From assembly GCF_003990645.1 (NCBI RefSeq), contig NZ_RYZK01000001.1, positions 744,001 through 808,000 of the forward strand: a DNA stretch of 64,000 bases, in the 5' to 3' direction. Positions 36,461 through 45,233 of the stretch are shown here, piece after piece. The translations under genes were made by a program, and so were the position numbers. Every line of letters starts with the position of its first letter. Position 1 is the stretch's first letter. Under the pieces are notes generated by a model. That model was given only the letters and a program-made list of their open reading frames with translations, made no database searches and was not told the origin of the DNA. This DNA comes from Shimia sediminis (GTDB lineage: Bacteria; Pseudomonadota; Alphaproteobacteria; Rhodobacterales; Rhodobacteraceae).

Positions 36461-37615
36461 TCACCCTCGAATAATCACATCCTCCAGCGCCTTGGGGTGC
36501 TCGGTCACAGCCTCCCACCCGCCCTCGGTGATGATAAAGCTGTCGCCCACCTGCGCGCGGAAATCCTCGACCGTGACAGATCCGTCCACCGCCAGCACCA
36601 TGCCCGGTTGCAGAATGGTTGTGTCGCCGGTCACCAGCTGCGGGGTTTCCAGAAAACTGAACCCCGTGGCGCGGCCACAGCGGAACGGGTAATCAAACCC
36701 ACCGCTCTGAATGACCTCGGCATAGGCCGCATGCACGCTTTCCGCCGTCACACCGGGGCGCAAGGCATCCAGCGCGGCGCGCTGGCTGGCCACGGCCACC
36801 TCGTAGACCTCGGCATGGCGCTGACTGGGCGGCTCACTTATCCAGAAGGTCCGGTCAAATCCCAGTTTGAAACGGTGAAAATTGGTCATGCCGCAAAAGC
36901 ACAAGAACACCGGCTCGCCATGACGCATGATCCGGGTTGAGGCCCGGTGGTGCGTCTTGGTGATCTCAGTGCCCGAGGCCATGATCTGCAGAAAATGCGT
37001 GTTGGGCGACATGTCGGCTTCGTCATAATGTGCGGCCAGCAGGTCCGCGGCCTTGCGCGTGCCCCCCTGCGAGGTGGCCAGCGCGACCTCGTATTCCGGC
37101 ACACCGTCAGCAATGGCAGCCCGCCCCGCCGACATCATCGCCATCGCCACCTGCCCGGCATGGCGCGCCAGTTGCAGCTCTTGCGGTGACTTGATCATGC
37201 GCATCTTGGACAGGATCGGCGTCACGCTTGCCACCTGCTGCGACGGCACCAGCGTATCCACATAGGCCCGCACCAAGGGCGGCATGTGGTCCGGCTCGAC
37301 CCCGACGCTTTGCGCGCCCTTAAGTGCCGCAGGCAATTCCGCGCGCCATTCCGCACCCATCCCGTCATTCCACGCCGCGATGCGATCCACCCGTGCAGAG
37401 GCAATGGCCGTGTTGAGATCGAGGTTGGGTGTGATCAAGAGGCTCTCACCCTCGCGGGTCACCACGAGGATCGTGGGGCGGCCAAACTCCATATGCAGAT
37501 AGTCGTAGTAGCCTGTCAGGTAATAGACATTGTCGTCATCGGTGATCAGCGCGACATCCATCCCCGCCGCCGCCATACGGTCCCGCAGCGTGGCCATCCG
37601 GTGTTCGAACATCAT
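36461..37615 (-). CDS. M24-fold (creatinase/aminopeptidase P) hydrolase without metal ligands; possible ectoine hydrolase
   Basis: A 384-residue pita-bread-fold protein. The creatinase N-terminal domain begins MMFEHRMATLRDRMAAAGMD and contains VYYLTGYYDY. In the catalytic domain none of the five canonical M24 metal ligands is recognisable: the two Asp positions read LCFCG and KLGFDRTF, the His position reads CGRATGF, and the Glu positions read AVDGS and AQVGDS. Ectoine hydrolase (DoeA/EutD) is a known metal-independent M24 member, and an M20 deacylase gene overlaps upstream by ATGA, matching a DoeA/DoeB2-type pair. Transport and diaminobutyrate genes are absent here, so the pathway call is tentative. 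Confidence 0.6.
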   Translation of the reverse strand: MMFEHRMATLRDRMAAAGMDVALITDDDNVYYLTGYYDYLHMEFGRPTILVVTREGESLLITPNLDLNTAIASARVDRIAAWNDGMGAEWRAELPAALKGAQSVGVEPDHMPPLVRAYVDTLVPSQQVASVTPILSKMRMIKSPQELQLARHAGQVAMAMMSAGRAAIADGVPEYEVALATSQGGTRKAADLLAAHYDEADMSPNTHFLQIMASGTEITKTHHRASTRIMRHGEPVFLCFCGMTNFHRFKLGFDRTFWISEPPSQRHAEVYEVAVASQRAALDALRPGVTAESVHAAYAEVIQSGGFDYPFRCGRATGFSFLETPQLVTGDTTILQPGMVLAVDGSVTVEDFRAQVGDSFIITEGGWEAVTEHPKALEDVIIRG

Positions 37616-38757
37616 CTGTCTCCTTCTTGTGCTGGCAATCTCTGGCGGACCAACTCGGCCCATAACCCCGCCCCAATCGGCAAGAGCGCATCGTTGAAGT
37701 CGTAGTCATCCGCATGCAGCGGTTGCCCATGCGCCCCGGTGTCCCCATTGCCCAGCAACAGGAAGCACCCCGGCACCGCGGCGCTGAAATGCGCGAAGTC
37801 CTCGGAAAAGCTCATCGGCTGTCGATCCGGGATCGTCTCAAGCCCTGTGGCCCCAGCTGCCGCGACCACGGCGCGGGTCGGCTCGGGCGCATTGATGGTC
37901 TCGATGAACTCGGTGTTGTAACTCACCTCCACCGTCACCCCGTGCGCCTCAGCAATGCCGCCTGCGATCTGTCGCATGAAACCTTCGATGGCATTGCGAT
38001 CTTCGGGGCTGCGGGCGCGCACGTCCCCTTTGAGCGTTGCGGTCCCCGGCAAGACGTTCCTCTGCCCGTCGGTCAGAAACTCGGTCACCGACACCACCGC
38101 ACCAGCCCCCGGCGCCAGTTTGCGCGAGACAATGGTCTGCAGCGCCTGCACCATTTCGGCGCCGATGGTGATCGCATCCCGCCCGGCCTGCGGCATCGAG
38201 GCATGCCCCCCCTGCCCATGAATGGTGATCTCGAACAGGCTTTCAGACGAACAGATCAGCCCGGGCCGGGTCGACACCTGCCCCACTGGCGCACCGGGCA
38301 GATTGTGGATGGCATAGACCTCTTCCACCGGGAAACGCTCCAGCACGCCTTCGTCGATCATCGCCTTGGCGCCCAGCCCGTGTTCCTCGTTGGGCTGAAA
38401 GATGAACACGACCGTTCCGTCAAATCCGGGGTCCGCCGCCAGCGTCGCTGCGGCACCCAGCAGCATGGTCATATGCCCATCATGGCCACAGGCGTGCATG
38501 ACGCCGGGGGTCTCTGACGGGTAATCATGCGTGCTGGCCTCGGTGATGGGCAGGGCATCCATGTCCGCGCGCAGACCAATGGCGCGATTACCCGTGCCAG
38601 CGCGCAACAGGCCGATCACGCCGGCCCCCTCGTGCACCTCCAACCCCATGTCTCGCAACAGGTCGGCAACCCGTGCCTTGGTGCGCACCTCTTGAAATCC
38701 CAGCTCGGGATCGCGGTGAAACGCCTGCCGCAACGCGGTCAGCTGATCTGTGTCCAT
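37612..38757 (-). CDS. M20 family amidohydrolase (possible DoeB2-like deacetylase)
   Basis: A 381-residue M20D aminoacylase-type enzyme. Motifs: LGFQEVRTKARVADLL, GLRADMDALPITEAS, MHACGHDGHMTMLLG (metal-binding CGHDGH), and FIFQPNEEHGLGAKAMIDEG, where the usual QPAEE is QPNEE. The family removes acyl groups from N-acylated amino acids. Coupled by ATGA to the M24-fold gene downstream, suggesting consecutive steps such as ring opening to N-acetyl-diaminobutyrate and its deacetylation. The ATG at 38757 is 9 nt after GAGGGG; GTG 38763 is too close. Confidence 0.8.
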   Translation of the reverse strand: MDTDQLTALRQAFHRDPELGFQEVRTKARVADLLRDMGLEVHEGAGVIGLLRAGTGNRAIGLRADMDALPITEASTHDYPSETPGVMHACGHDGHMTMLLGAAATLAADPGFDGTVVFIFQPNEEHGLGAKAMIDEGVLERFPVEEVYAIHNLPGAPVGQVSTRPGLICSSESLFEITIHGQGGHASMPQAGRDAITIGAEMVQALQTIVSRKLAPGAGAVVSVTEFLTDGQRNVLPGTATLKGDVRARSPEDRNAIEGFMRQIAGGIAEAHGVTVEVSYNTEFIETINAPEPTRAVVAAAGATGLETIPDRQPMSFSEDFAHFSAAVPGCFLLLGNGDTGAHGQPLHADDYDFNDALLPIGAGLWAELVRQRLPAQEGDR

Positions 38758-38953
38758 CGGCACTGGCCCCTCGTCAAGTTACGAGGCCACCTTACCCGCT
38801 CTGCGCGGTATCCCTAGTCCAAATGCGACACGCTTGCGGGGCCATTAACGAATGGGCCACGGCCAGAGGCGCGGTGGCAAACACCGACAGGATACCGATG
38901 CAATACCGACGTAATACAGACGTGCGTTCTGTCCGGTCTTCAGTCGTTAAGAT

Positions 38954-39430
38954 TTATCCCAACGTCCCCACCAAGGGCAGGTCGGTGGTCGACTTGATCT
39001 CTTCCATCGACAAGAGCGCCGTGACGTTGTGCACCCGCACCTCTGATATCAGCGCCTGATAGAATTTGTCGTAGGCGCGGGCATTTGCGACACGCACTTT
39101 CAGGATGTAGTCGATGTCGCCCGCCAGCCGGTGCGCCTCTTGCACTTCGGGACGATCCTGCAGGGCTTTCAAGAACTTGGCCTGCCAATCGGCTTCATGT
39201 TCGCTGGTGCGGATCAGCACAAAGAAACACGCCTCGAACCCCAGCGCCTCGGCATCCAGCAAAACCGTCTGCCGTTTGATGATGCCACCGTCGCGCATCT
39301 TGCGAATGCGATTCCACACTGGTGTCTTGGAAGACCCGACTTTCTTGGCAATTTCGTCCAGAGATTGCGCCGCGTCGCGCTGCAACTCCTCAAGAATTTT
39401 CCGGTCCATGTCGTCGATCCGCAACGTCAT
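38954..39430 (-). CDS. Lrp/AsnC family transcriptional regulator
   Basis: A 158-residue regulator. N-terminal HTH (LRIDDMDRKILEELQRDAAQSLDEIAKKVGSSKTPVWNRIRKM) followed by a RAM/ligand-sensing domain (CFFVLIRTSEHEADWQ...FLKALQDRPEVQEAHRLAGDIDYILKVRV). AAGGA precedes the ATG at 39430. It is divergent from cysG by about 130-145 bp, so control of the sulfite cluster (perhaps sensing cysteine or another amino acid) is the leading guess. An alternative is that it serves the M24/M20 pair downstream on its own strand, as AsnC-type DoeX does in ectoine clusters. Confidence 0.85.
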   Translation of the reverse strand: MTLRIDDMDRKILEELQRDAAQSLDEIAKKVGSSKTPVWNRIRKMRDGGIIKRQTVLLDAEALGFEACFFVLIRTSEHEADWQAKFLKALQDRPEVQEAHRLAGDIDYILKVRVANARAYDKFYQALISEVRVHNVTALLSMEEIKSTTDLPLVGTLG

Positions 39431-39573
39431 CCCAATTTCCTTTCCCATTTGGAACAAGCGGGTATTTTCAAACAAAAACCGGAACGCTTGTTTCTATTTT
39501 CTCCAGCTACTAGCGGAATTATGGGAAAATTTCCTATATAGCAATAAGAATTCAACGCGTGAGCACCAACCAG

Positions 39574-40962
39574 ATGAAACATTTTCCCATCTATATGGCC
39601 GTCGCCGACCGCCGCATCGCCCTGTCGGGCGGTGGAGATGCGGCTTTGGCCAAGCTCCGCCTGCTGTTGAAAACCGAGGCCCGGATCGAGGTTTATGCCC
39701 GTGATGCCGCTCCGGAGATTCACGCCTGGGCCGCCGAGGGCCGCCTGACCCACTTTGCCCGCGCACTGACCGCTGGGGACGTCCGGAATACTGTTCTGGT
39801 CTATGCCGCAGACGAAGACCCCGCTCAGGACGCCCGCGTCGCGACGCTGGCCAATAACGCTGGTGTTCCCGTCAACGTCGTCGACAACCTCACCGACAGC
39901 GCCTTTATCACCCCTGCCATCGTCGACCGTGATCCGGTGACCATCGCCATCGGCACCGAAGGCGCGGCCCCGGTTCTGGCCCGCGCGCTCAAGGCGGATC
40001 TGGAAGAACGCCTGTCCCCCCGCCTCGGCCTGCTGGCCCGCGCGGGTCGGCGTTTCCGTGCCGCTGCCGAGGCCCTGCCCTTTGGTCGCGCCCGTCGTGA
40101 TTTCTGGTCGGACTACTATTTGGGCAAAGGTCCGCAGCTGGCCGAAGAGCGTGACGCCGAGGCTGCTCTCACGGATCTCCTCCGCCACCACATAAAAGCA
40201 GAAGACAAACCCGGCCACGTCGCCTTTGTCGGCGCAGGCCCCGGCGACCCGGAACTGCTGACCCTCAAGGCCCGCAAAGCGCTGGACACTGCCGACGTCG
40301 TGATCCACGACCGCCTCGTCAGCCCCGAAATTCTGGAGCTGGCGCGCCGCGAAGCCACGCTGTTGGATGTAGGAAAACAAGGCTTTGGCCCTTCGACGGC
40401 GCAAGACCACATCAATGATCTTATCGTCGAACACGCCGCCCAAGGCGCGCAGGTTGTGCGCCTGAAGGGCGGCGATGCCACGGTCTTTGGTCGTCTCGAC
40501 GAAGAGATCGACGCCGTGACAGAGGCAGGCATCAGCTGGCACATTGTGCCCGGCATCACCGCCGCCTCGGCCTCGGTCGCCGCCATCGGCCAGAGCCTGA
40601 CCAAACGGGGCCGAAACGCCTCTGTGCGGTTCCTGACGGGTCACGACATGCAAGGTTTTGCCGACCACGACTGGCGCGAGCTGGCCACGCCGGGTCAGGT
40701 TGCCGCCATCTATATGGGCAAGAAGGCGGCTCGCTTTATCCAGGGACGCCTGATCATGCATGGCGCCCATCCCGAAACCCCCGTGACGCTGGTGGAAAAC
40801 GCCAGTCGTCCCAATCAGCGGGTTGTCTCCAGCACTCTCAAGACATTGCCCGCTGATCTGGCGGATGCGGCTCTCGATGGTCCGGCGCTTGCGCTTCTTG
40901 GCCTCACTCCCCGCGTCGCATCCGCCTCATTTCTCGACACACTCACACAGGAGCTCGCCTGA
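39574..40962 (+). CDS. cysG: siroheme synthase (trifunctional)
   Basis: A ~462-residue fusion. N-terminal precorrin-2 dehydrogenase/sirohydrochlorin ferrochelatase (MKHFPIYMAVADRRIALSGGGDAALAK..., residues 1-200) joined to SAM-dependent uroporphyrinogen III methyltransferase (VAFVGAGPGDPELLTLKARKALDTAD, DVVIHDRLVSPEIL, VVRLKGGDATVFGR, WHIVPGITAASASVAA). It makes siroheme for the downstream sulfite reductase. The nucleotide loop is GGGDAALAK. Start uncertain: GTG 39559 or ATG 39574. It overlaps the next gene by one base. Confidence 0.95.
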   Translation: MKHFPIYMAVADRRIALSGGGDAALAKLRLLLKTEARIEVYARDAAPEIHAWAAEGRLTHFARALTAGDVRNTVLVYAADEDPAQDARVATLANNAGVPVNVVDNLTDSAFITPAIVDRDPVTIAIGTEGAAPVLARALKADLEERLSPRLGLLARAGRRFRAAAEALPFGRARRDFWSDYYLGKGPQLAEERDAEAALTDLLRHHIKAEDKPGHVAFVGAGPGDPELLTLKARKALDTADVVIHDRLVSPEILELARREATLLDVGKQGFGPSTAQDHINDLIVEHAAQGAQVVRLKGGDATVFGRLDEEIDAVTEAGISWHIVPGITAASASVAAIGQSLTKRGRNASVRFLTGHDMQGFADHDWRELATPGQVAAIYMGKKAARFIQGRLIMHGAHPETPVTLVENASRPNQRVVSSTLKTLPADLADAALDGPALALLGLTPRVASASFLDTLTQELA

Positions 40963-41273
40963 TGGCCCGTGCCTTTACCCCCAAAGTCGTCACCGCCAAC
41001 GCCCTGATCGAAGGCGACGTGATCTATCTGACCGACGCCGGAACATGGACCCGTGAGCTTAGCCAGGCTGCGCTCTTGACTGACGAAGCCGACGCGCAAT
41101 TGCGCCTGCTCGAAGCCGAGCAAAAGCCCGGCGAAGCGGTTGGCGCATACCTGGCTGACGCCATCGCAGGTCCCTTCGGCCCCGAACCAACCCACTTCCG
41201 CGAAGAGTTCCGCCGCACCGGACCTTCCAACTATTTTCACGGCAAGCAAGCCGAAGGCGTCTCGGGCCACTAA
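40962..41273 (+). CDS. DUF2849 domain protein in sulfite-reductase operon
   Basis: A 103-residue protein, begins MARAFTPKVVTANALIEGDVIYLTD, with GTWTRELSQAALLTDEADAQ. DUF2849 members occur almost always between cysG and the sulfite/nitrite reductase gene in alphaproteobacteria, so a helper role (such as siroheme insertion or electron delivery) is inferred. No catalytic motif or cysteine is visible. Its ATG overlaps the cysG stop (TGATG). Confidence 0.85.
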   Translation: MARAFTPKVVTANALIEGDVIYLTDAGTWTRELSQAALLTDEADAQLRLLEAEQKPGEAVGAYLADAIAGPFGPEPTHFREEFRRTGPSNYFHGKQAEGVSGH

Positions 41274-41300
41274 GCGCCCCAGCGAGAGAGGATTCCAGCC

Positions 41301-42968
41301 ATGTATGCCTATAACGACTTCGACAATGCCTTTCTGGCCGAGCGTAACAAACAGTTCCGCGCCCAAGTGGAACGCCGCGTCTCGGGCGCCCTGACCGAGG
41401 ATGAGTTCAAGCCGCTGCGCCTGATGAACGGCGTTTATCTGCAGCTGCACGCCTACATGCTGCGCGTGGCCATTCCCTATGGCACGCTGAACAGCCGCCA
41501 GATGTCGCAACTGGCCCTGCTGGCCGAAAAGTGGGACAAGGGCTATGGTCACTTCACCACCCGTCAGAACATCCAGTTCAACTGGCCCAAGCTGTCGGAC
41601 ATCCCTGACATGCTCGACGCGCTGGCCGAAGTGGACATGCACGCCATCCAGACCTCGGGCAACACCATCCGCAACGTGACCGCCGACCATTTTGCCGGTG
41701 CCGCAGCGGACGAGATCGAAGACCCGCGCCCCATTGCTGAGCTGATCCGCCAGTGGTCCACCGACCACCCGGAATTCCAGTTCATGGGCCGTAAGTTCAA
41801 GATCGCCGTCTCTGCCGGTGAAAAAGACCGCGCCGTGCTGAAAGCACATGACCTCGCCGTGCGTGTCGTGAAGAACGACGCTGGCGACGTGGGTTACCAG
41901 ATCCTCGTCGGTGGTGGCCTTGGCCGTACCCCGATGATCGGCAAAGTCCTGAATGACTTCCTGCCGCGCGCTGACCTTTTGCCCTATATCGAGGCTGTTG
42001 TCTCGGTCTGGAACCAGATCGGTCGCCGTGACAACAAGTACAAAGCGCGCATCAAGATCACCGTGCATGAACACGGCCTCGACGACATCCGGGCACGGGT
42101 GGAGGAGAGGTTCGCCGCGATCCGCCCAACGTTCGAAGGCATCGACCAGACGCTGTTCGCCGACATCCAGTCGCACTTTGCGGCTCCGGATTTCCGCGAC
42201 GCCCCGCTGGCGGCGTATGACATCGCCTATGACAACGACCCGCTGTTCCGCAGCTGGGCTGACACCAACCTAAGCGAACACCGCGCGCCGGGCTATTCGA
42301 TTGTCACTGTATCCCTGAAGAAACACGGCGCAACTCCGGGAGATGCCTCTGCAGACCAGATGCGCCTCTTGGCGGATCTTGCCAAGCAATATGGCCATGA
42401 CGAGTTGCGCATCAGCCACGAGCAGAACGTGATCCTGCCGCATGTCCACAAATCGGACCTGCCCGCGATCTATGCCGCCCTGCAACAGGCCGACCTGCAC
42501 ACTGCCAATATCGGAATGATCTCGGACATCATCGCCTGCCCCGGCATGGACTACTGCGCGCTGGCGACAGCCCGCTCGATCCCGGTGGCCGAACAGATTG
42601 CCACGCGTTTTGACGAGTTGAAGCTCGAGCATGACATTGGCCATTTGCAGATCAAGATCTCGGGCTGCATCAACGCTTGTGGTCACCACCATGTTGGTCA
42701 CATCGGCATCCTCGGTCTCGATCGTGCGGGTGTTGAAAACTACCAGATCACCCTTGGCGGCGACGCCACATGGGACGCGGCCATTGGCGAGCGTGCCGGG
42801 CCCGGCTTTGCCTATGACGAGATCGTTCCCGCCGTGGAGCGCATCGTCCAGGCCTATCTGGATCTGCGTCAAAGTCAGGACGAGACCTTTATCGAGGCCT
42901 ACCGCCGTCTCGGCCTCGCCCCGTTCAAGGCATACCTCTACCCCGAGGCACAGGCCCATGCCGCTTGA
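41301..42968 (+). CDS. cysI: assimilatory sulfite reductase (nitrite/sulfite reductase hemoprotein)
   Basis: A 555-residue siroheme/[4Fe-4S] reductase. The cluster and siroheme cysteines appear as CPGMDYCALATARS (C-x5-C) and SGCINACGHHHVGHIGILG (C-x3-C). N-terminal ferrodoxin-like halves show LMNGVYLQLHAYMLRVAIPYGTLNSRQM and GHFTTRQNIQFNWPKL. It reduces sulfite to sulfide for cysteine synthesis. In this operon layout the electron donor is probably ferredoxin or the Fpr protein encoded downstream. GAGAGGA precedes the ATG. The end overlaps cysH by 11 nt. Confidence 0.94.
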   Translation: MYAYNDFDNAFLAERNKQFRAQVERRVSGALTEDEFKPLRLMNGVYLQLHAYMLRVAIPYGTLNSRQMSQLALLAEKWDKGYGHFTTRQNIQFNWPKLSDIPDMLDALAEVDMHAIQTSGNTIRNVTADHFAGAAADEIEDPRPIAELIRQWSTDHPEFQFMGRKFKIAVSAGEKDRAVLKAHDLAVRVVKNDAGDVGYQILVGGGLGRTPMIGKVLNDFLPRADLLPYIEAVVSVWNQIGRRDNKYKARIKITVHEHGLDDIRARVEERFAAIRPTFEGIDQTLFADIQSHFAAPDFRDAPLAAYDIAYDNDPLFRSWADTNLSEHRAPGYSIVTVSLKKHGATPGDASADQMRLLADLAKQYGHDELRISHEQNVILPHVHKSDLPAIYAALQQADLHTANIGMISDIIACPGMDYCALATARSIPVAEQIATRFDELKLEHDIGHLQIKISGCINACGHHHVGHIGILGLDRAGVENYQITLGGDATWDAAIGERAGPGFAYDEIVPAVERIVQAYLDLRQSQDETFIEAYRRLGLAPFKAYLYPEAQAHAA

Positions 42969-43719
42969 CGAAATCCAGACCGAACTTGGGGCGGATCGCG
43001 CCGCCCTGAGTGCCAAGGTCGAGGAGCTGAACGCCACCTACCGCCATCACAGTGCGACGGATGTGTTCCGCGGTGCGCTGCAAGATGGCGGCGATATTGC
43101 GCTGGTCTCGTCCTTTGGCGCAGAAAGCGTGGTGCTGTTGCACATGGCCGCCGTGGTCAACAAGGCAACGCCGGTCGTGTTCGTGGACACGCAGATGCTG
43201 TTCACCGAAACCCTGGTCTATCAGGCCGAGGTGGCTGAGCGTCTGGGCCTTACAAACGTGCAGATCATCCGCGCCGATCAGGAAGACATCGACCGCGACG
43301 ACCCTTACGGGGCGCTGCGTCTGAGTGACACCGACGCCTGCTGCACTCTGCGCAAGACGATCCCGCTGCAACGCGCCCTCAAGGGGTTCGACGGCTGGAT
43401 CACCGGGCGCAAGCGCTTTCAGGCGGGCAGCCGCGAGGCGCTGGAGTTCTTCGAGGTCGAGGACGGTACAGGGCGTATCAAGGTGAACCCCCTGGCCCAC
43501 TGGGCGCCCGAGGACGTACGCGCCTATATGACTGAAAACCGCCTGCCCCGGCATCCGCTGGTGGCCCAAGGCTACCCATCCATCGGCTGTGCCCCCTGCA
43601 CCAGCCCGGTCAAACCCGGCGAAGACCCCCGTGCGGGCCGCTGGCGCGATCAGAACAAGGAAGAATGCGGCATCCATTTTGTCGACGGCAAAATGGTGCG
43701 GATAGGAGAAAACGCATGA
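42958..43719 (+). CDS. cysH: adenylylsulfate (APS) reductase, assimilatory
   Basis: A 253-residue CysH family reductase. The PP-loop-like region reads LVSSFGAESVVLLHMAA. Both cysteine pairs that bind the [4Fe-4S] cluster in APS reductases are present: DACCTLRKT and IGCAPCTSPV. This marks it as the APS-using type rather than the E. coli PAPS type. The catalytic C-terminal cysteine is in EECGIHF. It reduces APS to sulfite. The start at 42958 lies inside the 3' end of cysI; the protein begins MPLDEIQTEL. Confidence 0.93.
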   Translation: MPLDEIQTELGADRAALSAKVEELNATYRHHSATDVFRGALQDGGDIALVSSFGAESVVLLHMAAVVNKATPVVFVDTQMLFTETLVYQAEVAERLGLTNVQIIRADQEDIDRDDPYGALRLSDTDACCTLRKTIPLQRALKGFDGWITGRKRFQAGSREALEFFEVEDGTGRIKVNPLAHWAPEDVRAYMTENRLPRHPLVAQGYPSIGCAPCTSPVKPGEDPRAGRWRDQNKEECGIHFVDGKMVRIGENA

Positions 43720-44129
43720 CTGTCATCGTAACCGATACCGGCTTTGGCACCGACGACTGGACCAAAGGCTATGTGCCTGCCAATGGGGTCGCCAATAACG
43801 AGCTGTCGCTGGACGTGGCCTCGGACACCGACCCGGCCACGCTGGTTGATCACCTGAAAGGCGTCCAGATGATCCGCGTCGACTTTCCGTCCTTTGCAGA
43901 CGGTCGCGGTTTTACCATTGCGCGGCAACTGCGTCTGGCAGGCTACAAAGGCCGACTGCGCGCCAAAGGTCACGTGATCTCGGATCAATATGCGATGGCG
44001 CGTCGGTCCGGATTTGACGAAGTGGAAATCAGTGATGATCTTGCCACCCGCCAACCCGAATCCGAATGGCTGGCCCGCGCCAACTGGCAGGCGCACGACT
44101 ATCAGGCCCGCATGCGCGGCAACCGCTGA
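43716..44129 (+). CDS. DUF934 family protein
   Basis: A 137-residue protein typical of the cys cluster, with IRVDFPSFADGRGFTIARQLRLAGYKGRLRAKGHVISDQYAMARRSGFDEVEI. DUF934 is found next to cysH/cysI across proteobacteria and is thought to support sulfite reduction, but its biochemistry is not settled. ATGA overlap with cysH shows coupling. Last gene of the tight cys operon before the gap holding the fpr dyad. Confidence 0.88.
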   Translation: MTVIVTDTGFGTDDWTKGYVPANGVANNELSLDVASDTDPATLVDHLKGVQMIRVDFPSFADGRGFTIARQLRLAGYKGRLRAKGHVISDQYAMARRSGFDEVEISDDLATRQPESEWLARANWQAHDYQARMRGNR

Positions 44130-44154
44130 CGCCGCGTAACAGATCGCAACTTTG

Positions 44155-44175
44155 CGATATGTCAAAGACATATCG
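44155..44175. promoter_or_regulatory. perfect dyad CGATATGTC-AAA-GACATATCG before fpr
   Basis: Nine-bp arms with a 3-bp spacer, about 70 bp ahead of the fpr start. A second overlapping palindrome (ATATCG-T-CGATAT) continues to about 44183. AT-rich with no T tail, so an operator is more likely than a terminator. Confidence 0.55.
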
Positions 44176-44244
44176 TCGATATACCTTCAATTCCCTCGTG
44201 GACATGATAAAGGGGGGCAGAATTTCCTGCCCCGAAACCCCGTG

Positions 44245-45102
44245 ATGACAGAGCAAACGCCCGTGACCGACGCACAAGCAACCGCCGTACCCAAGGTACC
44301 CACCCTGCCCGACGCCCAAACCGTGACCGAGGTGCAGCACTACACCGACCGCCTGTTCTCGTTCAAATGCACGCGGCCTGCATCCCTAAGGTTCCGCTCG
44401 GGCGAGTTCGTGATGATTGGCCTGATGGGCGACCCGCACCCCGAAACCGGCAAGCAAAAGCCGTTGCTGCGCGCCTATTCGATTGCCTCGCCCTCGTGGG
44501 ATGAAGAGCTCGAGTTCTACTCGATCAAGGTTCAGGACGGCCCGCTGACCTCGAAGCTGCAGCACATCAAACCCGGCGACCAGATCATCCTGCGCCCGAA
44601 ACCCGTCGGCACCCTCGTGCATGACGCACTGATCCCCGGCAAACGCATCTGGTTCTTTGCCACTGGCACCGGTTTTGCGCCCTTCGCCTCGCTCCTGCGC
44701 GAACCGCAGACCTACGAGGACTACGACGAAGTCATCATCACCCACACCTGCCGCGAAGCGGGTGAGCTGACCTATGGCCGCAACATCATCGAGTCGCTGA
44801 AAACCGACGAGCTGCTGAACGAAGTGATCGGCGAAGGCTTCTGGAAAAAAATCAAATACTACCCGACCACCACCCGCGAAGAGAGCGCCAAGATGGGCCG
44901 GATCACCGACCTCATCAACTCGGGCGAAGCTTATGCCGACCTCGGCGTGGAACCCCTCTGCCCGCAAAACGACCGCGCCATGATCTGCGGCAACCTTGCG
45001 TTCAACCTGGAACTCAAGGACATGCTGGAGGCAGCAGGGCTTGAGGAAGGCGCGAATTCGAAGCCCGCGCAATACGTGGTCGAGAAAGCCTTTCTGGACT
45101 GA
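44245..45102 (+). CDS. fpr: ferredoxin--NADP+ reductase
   Basis: A 285-residue FNR-like flavoprotein of the bacterial Fpr type. FAD-binding LLRAYSIASPSWDEELEFYSIKV, the NADP-binding ATGTGFAPFASLLREPQ, HTCREAGELTYG and MICGNLAFNLELKDML, ending VVEKAFLD. It shuttles electrons between NADPH and ferredoxin or flavodoxin and probably supplies the sulfite reductase just upstream. The first 20-25 residues (MTEQTPVTDAQATAVPKVP) are an extra tail. The start at ATG 44245 has no clear Shine-Dalgarno. It has its own upstream dyad. Confidence 0.93.
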   Translation: MTEQTPVTDAQATAVPKVPTLPDAQTVTEVQHYTDRLFSFKCTRPASLRFRSGEFVMIGLMGDPHPETGKQKPLLRAYSIASPSWDEELEFYSIKVQDGPLTSKLQHIKPGDQIILRPKPVGTLVHDALIPGKRIWFFATGTGFAPFASLLREPQTYEDYDEVIITHTCREAGELTYGRNIIESLKTDELLNEVIGEGFWKKIKYYPTTTREESAKMGRITDLINSGEAYADLGVEPLCPQNDRAMICGNLAFNLELKDMLEAAGLEEGANSKPAQYVVEKAFLD

Positions 45103-45133
45103 TCATCTGAATCAGACTCGTACACAAAGATAT

Positions 45134-45151
45134 CCCGGCTGTTATGCCGGG
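45134..45151 (+). terminator. hairpin after fpr
   Basis: CCCGGC-TGTTAT-GCCGGG, 31 nt after the stop; the tail (GTTACTCTTT) is only moderately T-rich. Confidence 0.45.
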
Positions 45152-45233
45152 GTTACTCTTTACGGTTCCAGATGCCGGAAATGGCGCGGCACCCAAGACG
45201 CTTTGCATGCTGCAAAACTTAAACCTGTCACGT

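Noticed and set aside
39427-42176. Long minus-strand open frames (about 450 codons each) across cysG and cysI
   Set aside because: Shadow frames with no domain; the plus-strand enzymes have all catalytic motifs.
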